Source: Eutreptiella sp. 'Long Island Sound 2002'
Lineage: Eukaryota > Euglenozoa > Euglenophyceae > Eutreptiales > Eutreptiaceae
DNA length: 64,000 nucleotides
NCBI GenBank assembly: GCA_964036045.1
Contig: OZ038378.1
Location: 169,508,106-169,572,105, forward strand
Reading direction: 5' to 3'
This document shows, one piece after another, positions 55,401-64,000 of the stretch; the first letter of the stretch is position 1; the number at the start of each line of letters is the position of its first letter. The notes below the pieces were generated by a model, which searched no databases, was not told the origin of the DNA, and saw nothing but the letters and a program-made list of their open reading frames with translations. Position numbers and translations under genes: made by a program.

Positions 55401-56918
55401 ACGGGGCACAGGTTGGGCTCAGTGGGGGTTTCCGCCGTCGGTTCCGGGATGGCCTCCATCTGCTGCCGGCCGTCGAGGTAGAATCTCCAGGCCGCTGACC
55501 ACGCCCTGGTGTGGGGCCAGCGGCGCCGCGCCCACCGCCAGAGGCAGTAGAGGGCGTTGCCTGGGTGCCAGGTGCCTGCCGTCCCCGACACAATGGCCGT
55601 CAGGGGGTCCAGGGGTTGGTCTGGAAGCAGGGGGGTAGGGTTGTCCGGCAGGTCCGTGGTTGCCCGGAGCATGGAGTCGACGGCCTCCAGGCTCCAATGG
55701 TTGTCCTGCGGGTGTGGGATGATCCGCACCTGGTAGTAGTGGCCATTCTCCAACACGATCATGGCGATGGTACCGGGGTCACGTTTGCGCGGCGGGGGCG
55801 CTGCGCGCGCCGTCTCCGGGTAGTGCGCCGTCAGGTTCGTGAGGTTGTGCCCCGTGCTACGGGCGGTCCCGCTTTCCCATGCCTCCAGGTCCTCGTGCGG
55901 TGGTTTACGGAGGTTGTCGGGTCTCCGTGGTGGGGCGGCCCGCTCCCGGCCTCCGGTGGTGGGTGCGGGCCTGGGATCTGTCGGCGGCGCTATGAGCGTG
56001 TGTACCCAGCCCAGGTGTGGGACCCACACGCCCCCTTGGGCCGGTTGTTGGGTGTTGAACCACCAGATCCACGCTTCAATGAGGTCGTCCGAGACCTGTG
56101 TCCCGGGGGTGACGAGCGCCTGGAGCTGTCGCACAAATATTTGGGTTGTGGGGGCATGTGGCAGGGGGACTACGGCGAAAAGCCTGTTCGGGTCGACGTT
56201 ACGGAGGTGTTCCCCGAGGGTGGCTACCAGCTCGCTCGAGGGCGTGGAAGCGTGGATGTCGTAGAGCGCCCTCAGTTCCGCTTCGTCGAAGGGACCCGTG
56301 CCCCGTTGCTGTGGCGGTCGGGGGGGCGGGGGAGGGCATGGCCACCCGGTCTTGGTCCAGTGCCGCGTCAGTCGGGGAGGGGTGCTGTGAGGTGGCGCCC
56401 GGGTGTCCCCCAGGCACGTACTCCGGGGGGGGTTCCCGTTGCCGGGGCATCGAGCAGGGCGTGGCGGTGGGCAGTGGGCCAGCGGGCTCCTGGGGGCTGG
56501 AGGTCCCTGTCATCTCTGTGTCCGCCCTTGGTCCGCTCGCGTCGTGTCCCGGCTGCCGCGATGTGCCCTCCGTGGCCTAGCGGCTTCTGGACTGCGGGGA
56601 GGGCTGCCCCCCCGCCCCTTGCGTAGGGCTGGGGTTGGGCGCGGGCTCCCTTGGTCGCGTGTCCGTGGCGTGTGGTCCTCTCGGTAGCGGATCGGCCGCT
56701 GACCCCGGGAGGGAGGCGGCGGATGAGCTGGACGTTTCGCCCGCCGTCTGGCGAGTGTCCGCTTCAAGCGCTGCTTGCCGCTCGCGCTCGGCCGGCGTGA
56801 GAATGGTGGGGATGTGCGTCCACTCGGTGCGAGGCCTCTTGGACCGGCATCTGGGGTCGGAGGTCGATGATGTTCGCCGAGCGTAGGGGTCGCGGGGGCC
56901 CCCGTGGTCCCTGTCCAT
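55235..56918 (-). pseudogene. Element 2 ORF with Ulp1-like (C48) protease signature
   Basis: A frame from 56918 (113 codons, Arg/Pro/Ser-rich) is followed in another frame by the folded part 56134-55235 (299 codons). Numbering from 56134: VSDDLIEAWIWWFN at 14-27 recalls the entry helix of Ulp1 proteases; GVWVPHLGWVH follows; H146 in DNHW, D153 in VDSM and C243 in LCPVF give the His-Asp-Cys order. The Gln before Cys is absent and Gly after Cys is Pro. Element 1 has the same blocks in the same order, which argues for real conservation. If active it would cut a SUMO- or ubiquitin-like protein or the element's own polyprotein. It ends with a TGA-type stop at 55235. Confidence 0.45.
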
Positions 56919-56935
56919 ATCCTCATTGAAGACGA

Positions 56936-59900
56936 CTAGTCGCGCTGCGGGGAGGGCGTGCGGCTGCGGCGACGGGATCGGCCAGGGTGCCTCGTCTCTT
57001 GGCGCTGCTCCGGCGTGTCGCCTTGCACCCTCGAGGCGTGGAGACTGCCCGGGCTCCTCCGTGGGGCGAACGGCCGCAGGGGGCTGCTGTATGTGCCAGA
57101 GGGGGAACCCCTACCGGGTGGTGGACCCCGTGGGTGTTCCGGTGAGTTCCGGCGCGCTGCCTGCCTGGGGGGCTCCGGGACGTCTTGGGACCGCGGCCGC
57201 CGGTGGCCTGAGGAGTGTCCCTGGTAGCCCGGTGATCCAGGGATGTCCCAGATATTGTGGTCCTGCATGGCCGTACGGATGCGCAGGGCGGCGCGCTGGT
57301 GCCACCGCCAGTGCAGTCCGTTCATTTCATCTGGGCTGTAGGCTCCCATATGCGCCATGAGCCCGGTGGCCACATAGCGCCATTGGCCGGGGTGGTCCAT
57401 GGTGGCGGGGGGCGTGTGCCCTGTGCGATGACCAAACGTGACGTCTGCCATGGTGCGTGTTCCCTCCGCGAGGTGGCGGGACCGCGCAGAAGGTACCCAT
57501 CGTATGCGGACCGCCAGTTCGAGCTGCTCCCCTGTGACAAGCCTGGGGATCCAGAAGCCTAGGTCTTGGGTCGCTTCTTGCTCCGCTTGTTCGCTGGGGT
57601 GGCTGGCGTCACCCTCCAAGCGTGCATAGTCCAGGTGTCCCTGCCCCCAGGGCAGGGCGGCCCCCAGCCGTGGGGCGACAGGCTCACTCGCGGTGTTGGT
57701 GGCCGCTTCCACGCGCGTGCCCTGACCTGGGGCGTTGCGCTCGTCCGTAGTCTGGTCCGCCGCGCCGCTCGTGTTCGCCTGCCCCTCGCCCGTAGTAGCA
57801 ATCTGCCCCAGGGTGGTGTAGTCGCGCTGGAGGTGCGCTTGTCGTGGCACCGTGAGAGGCGTATTGTCCGCCTGGTCGCGTTGCGGCTCCGGGTTGACGC
57901 GTGGCGTCTCCGGTGCTGGGACCGCCTGGGGGTCATCCCTGCAGGAGTCCATGAAGGCATCGAAGGAGTCGTCGTCGCGGTTGTGCCCGCTGGCTGACGT
58001 TCCTCCTTCGTCCGCGCGCTGGGGCGTGTCGGGCGTGGTTTCCCGGGCCTCTGACCCCACGCTGGTTTCCGGTGGATCTCGTTGCAGCGCCTCCCCTGGC
58101 GTGCTCGCGCCTGCGCGGGTCGCCAGGTTCGCCCGGGGGGCGGCGCCCGCGTGATCCGCGGCCGAGGGTCCGTGGGGGCCGTCCGCACACCCGGTGTGCG
58201 GAGCTGGCCCCTCGGGTTCCGCGTCAGGCTGGCCATTTGCCAATGCCTCGTCGCCTCCGTGTGCCGTTTCGTTCGTCAGGTCGGCACTCCGCACTGATGG
58301 CTGTTCCGGTCCCCCGCCAGGTTCTCCCATTGGTGCTGGTGTCGGGGTTCGTTGCGGGGGTCTCTGCAGTCCTTCCGCGCCCACCGCGGGCGCGTCGCGC
58401 TGCGGTTGGGTCGGCGGTGTAGGCGGTTCGGCGCCATCGTCCGCCGGTGGCGTTGCCCCCCGGGCGTGGCCTCCCGCCACGGGTGGCGGCTCGGGTAGGC
58501 TCCCCGGGTCCGCGGGCTGCGGGGCGTCCGCCGGGGCGGCGGTGCGTGGCGGATCCGGGCCGGGGCCTGGGCCGGGGGCTGGGCGGCCAGGAGATGACAG
58601 TTGTGCCGGCCGTGCCGGCGGTCCGGTTGGTGGGGCGTGGTGCCGCTGGGGCGCCGGCCCGCCGTGCGTTGTGGCCGGTAGGTCCTCCGTGCCGGACGTT
58701 GCCGAAGGCTGCGGGGTTAGGCCCCCGGTGGGGCCGTGGGTGTGGGGGTGCCCGGCGTCGGAGGGCCGGGCGGCGGTGGCGTCGGTAGGGGTAGCGGTGT
58801 GTGTCCGTGTGGGGAGGTTGTCGGTCGGCATGTACGTTGGGTTCGCTGCCGGCCGGTCAGGTGTGCCATGGTGCGGGCGGGGTTCCGGGTTGGCCTCTGT
58901 TGTTGCCGCTTGGCTGACAGCCGGCCGTGGGACGTGCGCAGGCGCGACGGGTGGTGTTAGGGGTTGCGGGCCCCCTGTGGGGCTCGGGGCCGGTACCCTG
59001 TGCGGGTGTGCGGTGCCGGGGGGCTGCCCGGGCTGGGTAGCCACCGCCCCCGTATTCGTGGGGCCGGGTAGGGCTCCGCTCCTGGCAGGTGATGCTCGGT
59101 GTCCCCGGCTCCCTGTGGCCGCGTGGTGTTGTGTGGGTTGTCGTTGCGCCGCCCGTTTGGACGCACGCCCTTGTCGGGGGCTCTTTGGTGGGCCGGCCGT
59201 AGATGGTGCCGGATCGCCTTTAGTCCGCGTGGCGTCGGCGGCGTGTTGTTGGTTTGGTTCGGCGGCGGGTGTGGGGGGGGCGGAGGTGGATGGGTTGGGG
59301 GATGTGGAGGACGTCGCGGACGACGTTCGGGCCCGTACGTTCGTGGCCCTAGTTGCTGTCGTGGCGCGGGATCGGGGCGGGGGGTTGGTGATGGTTGCGG
59401 TGGTTCTCCGGGGGGAGTAGGATGAGCCGTCAAGCCGGGTACCTCTGGCCATCATCCTGGCCACCGCTGCATTGCCGTATGTGCCCGGTTGTAGTGGCGG
59501 GACGTGCGGCTGCAGGGTGCGCTGTATCGGCCATTCGAGGCTGCGTGGAGGGGGGATGCCCCTCCACGTGAGGTAGGCCGCCATCAGCCTCTCCGTCGCC
59601 CCCGGGGTCATGGCCCCGCCGCAGTGGAAGAAGTCCCCCCACTTGGCGCCATGGGCGCCGCGGGCGATGCCCATCGCCCATTCCGCGTCCCCCACCAGCC
59701 AGCCGAAGGCAAGGGGAGGCGGGTGGTGAGGGTGACGACGATGTTGCGGTAGTGTTTTTGGTTCGTGGGGCTGACGTAGCCCCAACTGTCGGGCAGGTTG
59801 CCAATGGGGGGCAGACTGCCCCGTGGCGCGTCGTTGTAGTCTTCGTGGTCGGGGACGTAAACTGTGGGGTCCGCGTCGGGGTCTGGTAGCGCCCAGGTTG

Positions 59901-60279
59901 GTGCGCGCCAGGGGGGGCGGGGGGGGGATGTCGCTGGGTCCTCGTCGGTGAGGACGTCCAACCACTCGACGTCAGGGCTGTCCTCCCTCGCGCCGTCGTT
60001 CCAGACGTTTTGCCGGATCAGAGTCGGCAGCGTCTGGAGTGTAAGGTCTTCGTCTTGCGTTTCGCGCGGCGGCGGAGCGGTGCAGAGTCGATGCGGTCGC
60101 CGGCAGAGTGGGCACGACCACAAGTTCGCGATGCACGGGCTGCAGAACCAGTGCAGCTGCTCCGTGCCGCCGCAGCCGAGGTCATGCCCGCGAAGGGGGT
60201 TGCCGTCGTCGTCGTTCACCTCCATGCAGACCCCGCATGGGTTCCCCGGCCGTGGATGCGGGGCTTCACCTTCGGGCAT
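56936..60279 (-). pseudogene. Element 2 RING-type ORF with long linker and Trp-rich end
   Basis: Starts at ATG 60279 with a RING finger: C15, C18, C36, H43, C46, C49, C56 and C59, a good C3HC4 arrangement (CGVC ... HWFCSPC ... CPLC). The frame moves by a shift near 59720-59750 into the frame 59965-56936. There a WLVGDAEWAMGIARGAHG block and RLMAAYLTWRG follow, matching the block after the RING of element 1. A linker of about 650 residues rich in Pro, Ala, Thr and Gly follows, then an ordered end (FWIPRLVTGEQLELAVRIRW, WRYVATGLMAHMG, NIWDIPG) and a basic tail with SRRRSRTPSP. RING domains act as ubiquitin or SUMO ligases in known proteins; here the role is unknown. Confidence 0.6.
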
Positions 60280-60394
60280 CCTGAGGAGAGATGTTGTTCG
60301 CAGGAGGATCGGGCCACTACAGGGGAGGGGGCGCGCGCGCTCCGGGCGGTGCTACGGTAGGTGCCTGGCTGTTGCCGCGGGCCCGTGCGTGTGG

Positions 60395-61549
60395 CTAGTT
60401 GCTAGGTTGCGCATGTTGGTAGTGGATGAGGAGATTATAGTACCTGCGGCGGTCGTGGGATGTTTGTTGTGCTTCCTGTGTGTATACTTGGACGCGGTGC
60501 TGTAGCTGTGCGTCCGCCCTTTTGACGGCGGTGAGCTGCATGTGACGCATTGTGGCCCTGGGTTCTGGGGCGTGGTCGGCGACGACCCTGTAAAGCTGGA
60601 GTGGCACCGCTCCTCTGAGCACTGCCTCCTTGATTTCTGGCTGCCGCATCAGGCGTCAAACCTCATTTGCCGGTGGCGTGGCCGGGCCCCATCCGGCGTG
60701 TTGCGTGATGGTGTTCTCCGGTGCCCACGTGGCCAGGTGGTTGTCCCCTTGGGCTAATGGGCAGCGTTTGAAGTCTTCCCATGTTTCTGGCTGTTGGAGA
60801 TGGCAGGGGTATATGGTGTATTCCGGGGGTATGTCTATACCTCGCCGGGCATACCAGCGTGCCACCCTGTCTAGAAGGGGTAGCTGCTCGAGCAAGAGCT
60901 GGGCACGTCGTGTCTGCGGGTGCACCGGTATTAGGGATGGGTCAAGAGCCGAGAAGTACAATGCGGTGCGCATTTCGTGTTGGAGACGGCTCAAAAGGGC
61001 GCTGTCGGCTTGACTGCCCCGAATGTGCGCCATGGTGCGGATGGGTTGTGGGTAGTGGTATGCCCCCCCCGTGTCGTTATAGATGCGATCGTCTGGCACG
61101 CAGGCTGGTGGTTCCCCGGGGCGTGGGATTGGTGGCAGGTGCTGGAGGTGTGTGTGCATGTGGTCTCGTAGCGGTGGGTCCTCGCCGTCCGGCATGTGCT
61201 CGGCAAGCTGGTTGTGGGCGTGCAGGTCTGTGTGTCCGTTGCCCAGGCTATACCGATGAGATTCTTGTTTGACGAGATGCAGGACAACGTGTTTCGGGAG
61301 GCGCCTCAGGGCTGTCCAGAGGTGTAGGGCCTGGGTGCCCAGGCTAGAGTCAGTCGCCTTGTGCAGGGGTTGCCGCGCCAGCCTGCGGACGATTTGGAAG
61401 TCCACCGCTGCGTCAACTACTACCCACACATGGTGCGTCTGGTCACGCGGCGCTTGGTGGGTGTCATCGACGGCGTCCACGACGATCGCCAGCGTCTTTA
61501 GTTCTCCGTCAGAGGAGGCCTTGAAGACGGTAGCCGCCGTGAGGTGGCG
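60395..61549 (-). pseudogene. Element 2 RNase H (second half) and RT C-terminal tail
   Basis: The RT frame stops at a TAA at 61550 but goes on in the same frame below it: TVFKASSDGELKTL carries the RNase H Glu, HVWVVVDAAVD the next Asp, and GNGHTDLHAH the last. The tail has CHLQQPETWEDFKRCP, a finger that lacks one Cys of the first pair found in element 1. A shift near 60660 leads to the final helical part at 60649-60395, which matches the element 1 end (ATMRHMQLTAVKRADAQL). The TAA thus splits one protein. Confidence 0.75.
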
Positions 61550-64000
61550 TTAGTGCAGTCGGTTTGTCGTCTCCACTTCCAACTCTAAAACCGCCCTCCC
61601 GGCCGCTGGGGTGAGGCTTGTAGTGCCAGAGGCATCCGCGAAGATGATCGTGTTGTGGTTGTCCGGGTGCGGTAGGCGGCACGGCATCGTTGGTTGGTAG
61701 GCATGGATGTGTGCCCCCCGTTCCGTGGTGGCCCACGGCGTGTTGGTGTCCGGTGGGAGTCTCCGGGTAGCATACACCCCCCTCCCCTGGCGGATGATCT
61801 CGGTTGCCGCCGGGTTCATGCGGACATAGTTGTTGTTCCTTTCATGGCCCTGTGTCAGGTAGCCGTACACGTACTGGAGTAGGTATGCTGTCTGCGGGTG
61901 GAAGGTGGTCCACTCGACCGTCTGCCAGTCCTGTACTTGGGAGCATCGGTGTTTGACCGGGTAGGCTGGGGCCTCCGGCGTGGCGCTGCGGTGTTTGGCT
62001 ATCACCGGGAAGGTGATGGCTGGGTGCTGGGTGTTCCACGTGCCCCTGTGGAATCTCCATTCCGCCTCGGCGCTGGGGCCCCACGCCACTGTGGCTGTGT
62101 CACCCTCGGCGGCCTGTTCGAAGTGCGTGAGTAGCCACCGGTGCTGTTCCGGGGTAGCGTGGGCCGTTGGCATGGGGTGGTAGCGCGCCAGTAACTGGAG
62201 GAGGGGCCATGGGGTGGCCAGCGCGTGGGGCCCACATCGCAAGCAAGGGGTGGGGGTGCCCGTCAGCTTGTCTTGCGATGGTGGCGGCGGACAGAAGGGG
62301 CGCGACGTGGGTGGCGGTAGCATCCACAGGTTGCCCCCCGCTTTGCCCGGCCGCAACCTGGTCTTTAGCCCGTTGGGTGCTAGGAGGAGTACCGCTGGTA
62401 CCGTGGCGCCGGGTACATATTCCACTTGCTCCGGTGGCCGGTGGTGGGCCTGGTTCCCTTGCGGTGGGCTCGGTGGCAGTGGTCGTTTGTGTGTGTTCCA
62501 AAACAGGTTGTACACCTCACGTACTTCCCCATCTGTTGGCTGGGGGTGCCCGGTTTGGGTGGCCACACTGCGCATGTGGTTCTCCAGGAGTGATTTGTTG
62601 GGCCACTCCGGGTGTTGTAGGAATGGGACGTGGTGTGTGCCCACTCGTTGGAGGGCTTTCATCTGGTTCCGGGTGACCCGTACGAGGTGGAGGGTGGTGC
62701 CCACCAGGCCCAGAGTGGTGGTGCTACCCGTTGGTCCCCCCCCCACATCGGTGTGAAGGACCGCCAGTGGGCCGGTTTCCCTGCACCGATGGTTCGTTTG
62801 GATGACGTGGTTGTGGTGGGGCAGTAGGAGTTGTAGGTGGTTCCATATGCGGGTCCCCACCTTAGTGGGGAGACCACGCTGGTGAAGTATGTATTGGGCG
62901 CAGGTGTTGCGGTGGTACTGGGCCTCCCGCAGCGTCAGCGTGAAGACTTCCCGTACCTCCGGCTCGTGATTGTGCATGAGACGATGCAGGTGGGCCGCAG
63001 TGTGAGCTGTGTACGCGTTGTGGACGTGGTGGTCGGTGTTGTCTCCGTAGTACGGTGGCGATGCCGCACGCACCGTTGCAGGCAGTAACGTGGGCCGGTG
63101 GCCGTGGATGGTCCACGGTCCTCGTACTGTGGTGGTGGCCGCTTGTAGCATGTGTTGGGGGTGCGTTAGGTGCAAGGCTTGGAATCCTATAGCTGCGTTG
63201 AGCACGGCTTGTAGGAAGTATGCCAGGGCCTGGGTGGAGAGTGCTGTGATGCGTGCTATAACCAGTGTCCTTGTCAGCTGCTGTAACAGGTTTGGCGGTA
63301 GGGTGACCCCGCCTGCGGTGGCCGCTTGCTGGACTCCCAGGTAGGTGGCCGTGTTTACTGTGTCCATGGGCAGGTCTCCGGGGCGGAGGGGCGGCGGCGG
63401 TGCATTGTGTACCATGGCGGCAGATTTGACGTTGTGTACCAGCAGCTGATTGCCCTCCGGATAGGCGGTGACGACGTGGAGGACTCTGATGGCTCTGGCG
63501 GGGTCCGGGGTGGTCGGCAGGGGTTGACGCGCGCCGGCGGTCACCACCGCCACGTCGTCCGCAAACGCTAGGAGCGTGGTCCGTAGGGGATATGGTGCCA
63601 CGTCTGGGTACGTGCGTCGGATGTAAAACGCCAGCGGGAGGGTGACGAGTAGGAAGAGGAATGGGCCTTCCGCACCCCCTTGTGGGACCCCCCTGGCGGG
63701 GTGGATCCATGGGGTGGTGCCCACGTCGGTCTTTATGGCGTACATGCGGGTGGCGAGGTACGCTTGAAGGAAGCCCTGGAAGGGGAGTCCCATGTGTTCC
63801 CAGACGGCCCGTAGGAGGTGGTGCGAGGTGTTGGGGAAGGCCCCCTTGACATCCAGGGATGTGATGATGAGGCTGATCGGGTCAATGTCCACCACGGCGT
63901 CTTGCATAAATATGGCCTCCAACGGTGATCTACCCGGTATGGCCCCCCACATGGTGGGCGGTACAGCCCGGTACACTGCTGGGGCCACTCGTTTGAGGAT
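61550..64000 (-). pseudogene. Element 2 reverse transcriptase (partial, runs off the window)
   Basis: The frame is open from the window end to TAA at 61550. It holds motif A SLDVKGAF, motif B GVPQGGAEGPFLFLLVTLP (compare the identical GVPQGGAEGP of element 1), motif C FADD, a C-x2-C...type TPCLRCGPHALATPW site and the first RNase H motif IIFADASG. All RT catalytic residues are present. The fingers, any endonuclease and any first ORF lie beyond the window. Identity to element 1 is obvious in the core and low in the connection. Confidence 0.85.

Larger units (their letters stand above)
51672..64000 (-). mobile_element. Element 2: GC-rich LINE-like retrotransposon, minus strand, cut by window end
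   Basis: From the window end leftward: RT, RNase H, C-terminal tail, RING-type ORF with a long linker and a Trp-rich end, Ulp1-like ORF, 3' non-coding repeats and an (ACCT)n tail at 51673-51688. Element 2 is clearly related to element 1 at protein level but strongly diverged in DNA, so they are different families of one clade. Breaks at about 61546 (TAA), 60660 (shift) and 59720-59750 (shift) suggest an inactive copy. Confidence 0.8.

Overview
The window is eukaryotic, repeat-dominated nuclear DNA from an organism I cannot name. Reasons: retrotransposons of several classes fill most of it; the only host-like coding pieces show splice-site boundaries; there is no bacterial-style gene packing. 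A large-genome unicellular alga or other protist would fit (11-bp minisatellites, very GC-rich LINE-like elements, a chromodomain Ty3-type element), but that is inference. No functional tRNA, rRNA or CRISPR array was found.

Layout. 1-940: minus-strand copy of a tRNA-headed repeat, whose inverted partner lies at 7.5-8.17 kb. 0.94-2.6 kb: 3' fragment of a chromodomain Ty3-type pol plus downstream repeat sequence. 2.96-4.57 kb (minus): a possible protein-coding gene with a CCCH zinc finger and a CxxC zinc ribbon, joined by a possible 42-nt intron. 5.4-7.1 kb: two blocks of an 11-bp minisatellite around a probable 270-nt coiled-coil exon. 7.3-12.06 kb: non-coding repeats. 12.06-29.2 kb: a 14.6-kb GC-rich LINE-like element (called element 1 here), lying between 1.26-kb direct repeats. 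29.2-34.6 kb: non-coding, with G/C homopolymers and CCTAGTAAA clusters. 34.6-47.8 kb: a decayed Ty3-type chromovirus with mosaic LTR-like ends. 47.8-51.67 kb: more copies of the repeats seen at its ends. 51.67-64.0 kb (minus): a second, divergent LINE-like element (element 2), cut by the window end.

How the parts work together. Elements 1 and 2 share one gene set: reverse transcriptase with an RNase H and a C-terminal zinc-finger-like tail, then a RING-type protein, a protein with a Ulp1-like (C48) protease signature and a Trp-rich protein. Element 1 also keeps a first ORF and an AP-endonuclease-like segment. Both end in an (ACCT)n tail, as target-primed retroelements often do. The Ty3-type element has gag, protease, an adenine-methyltransferase-like insertion, RT, RNase H, integrase and a chromodomain. 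All three are broken by stops and frameshifts. The points of most interest are the methyltransferase-like domain, the RING plus Ulp1-like pair carried by a retroelement, and the apparent 1.26-kb target duplication around element 1.
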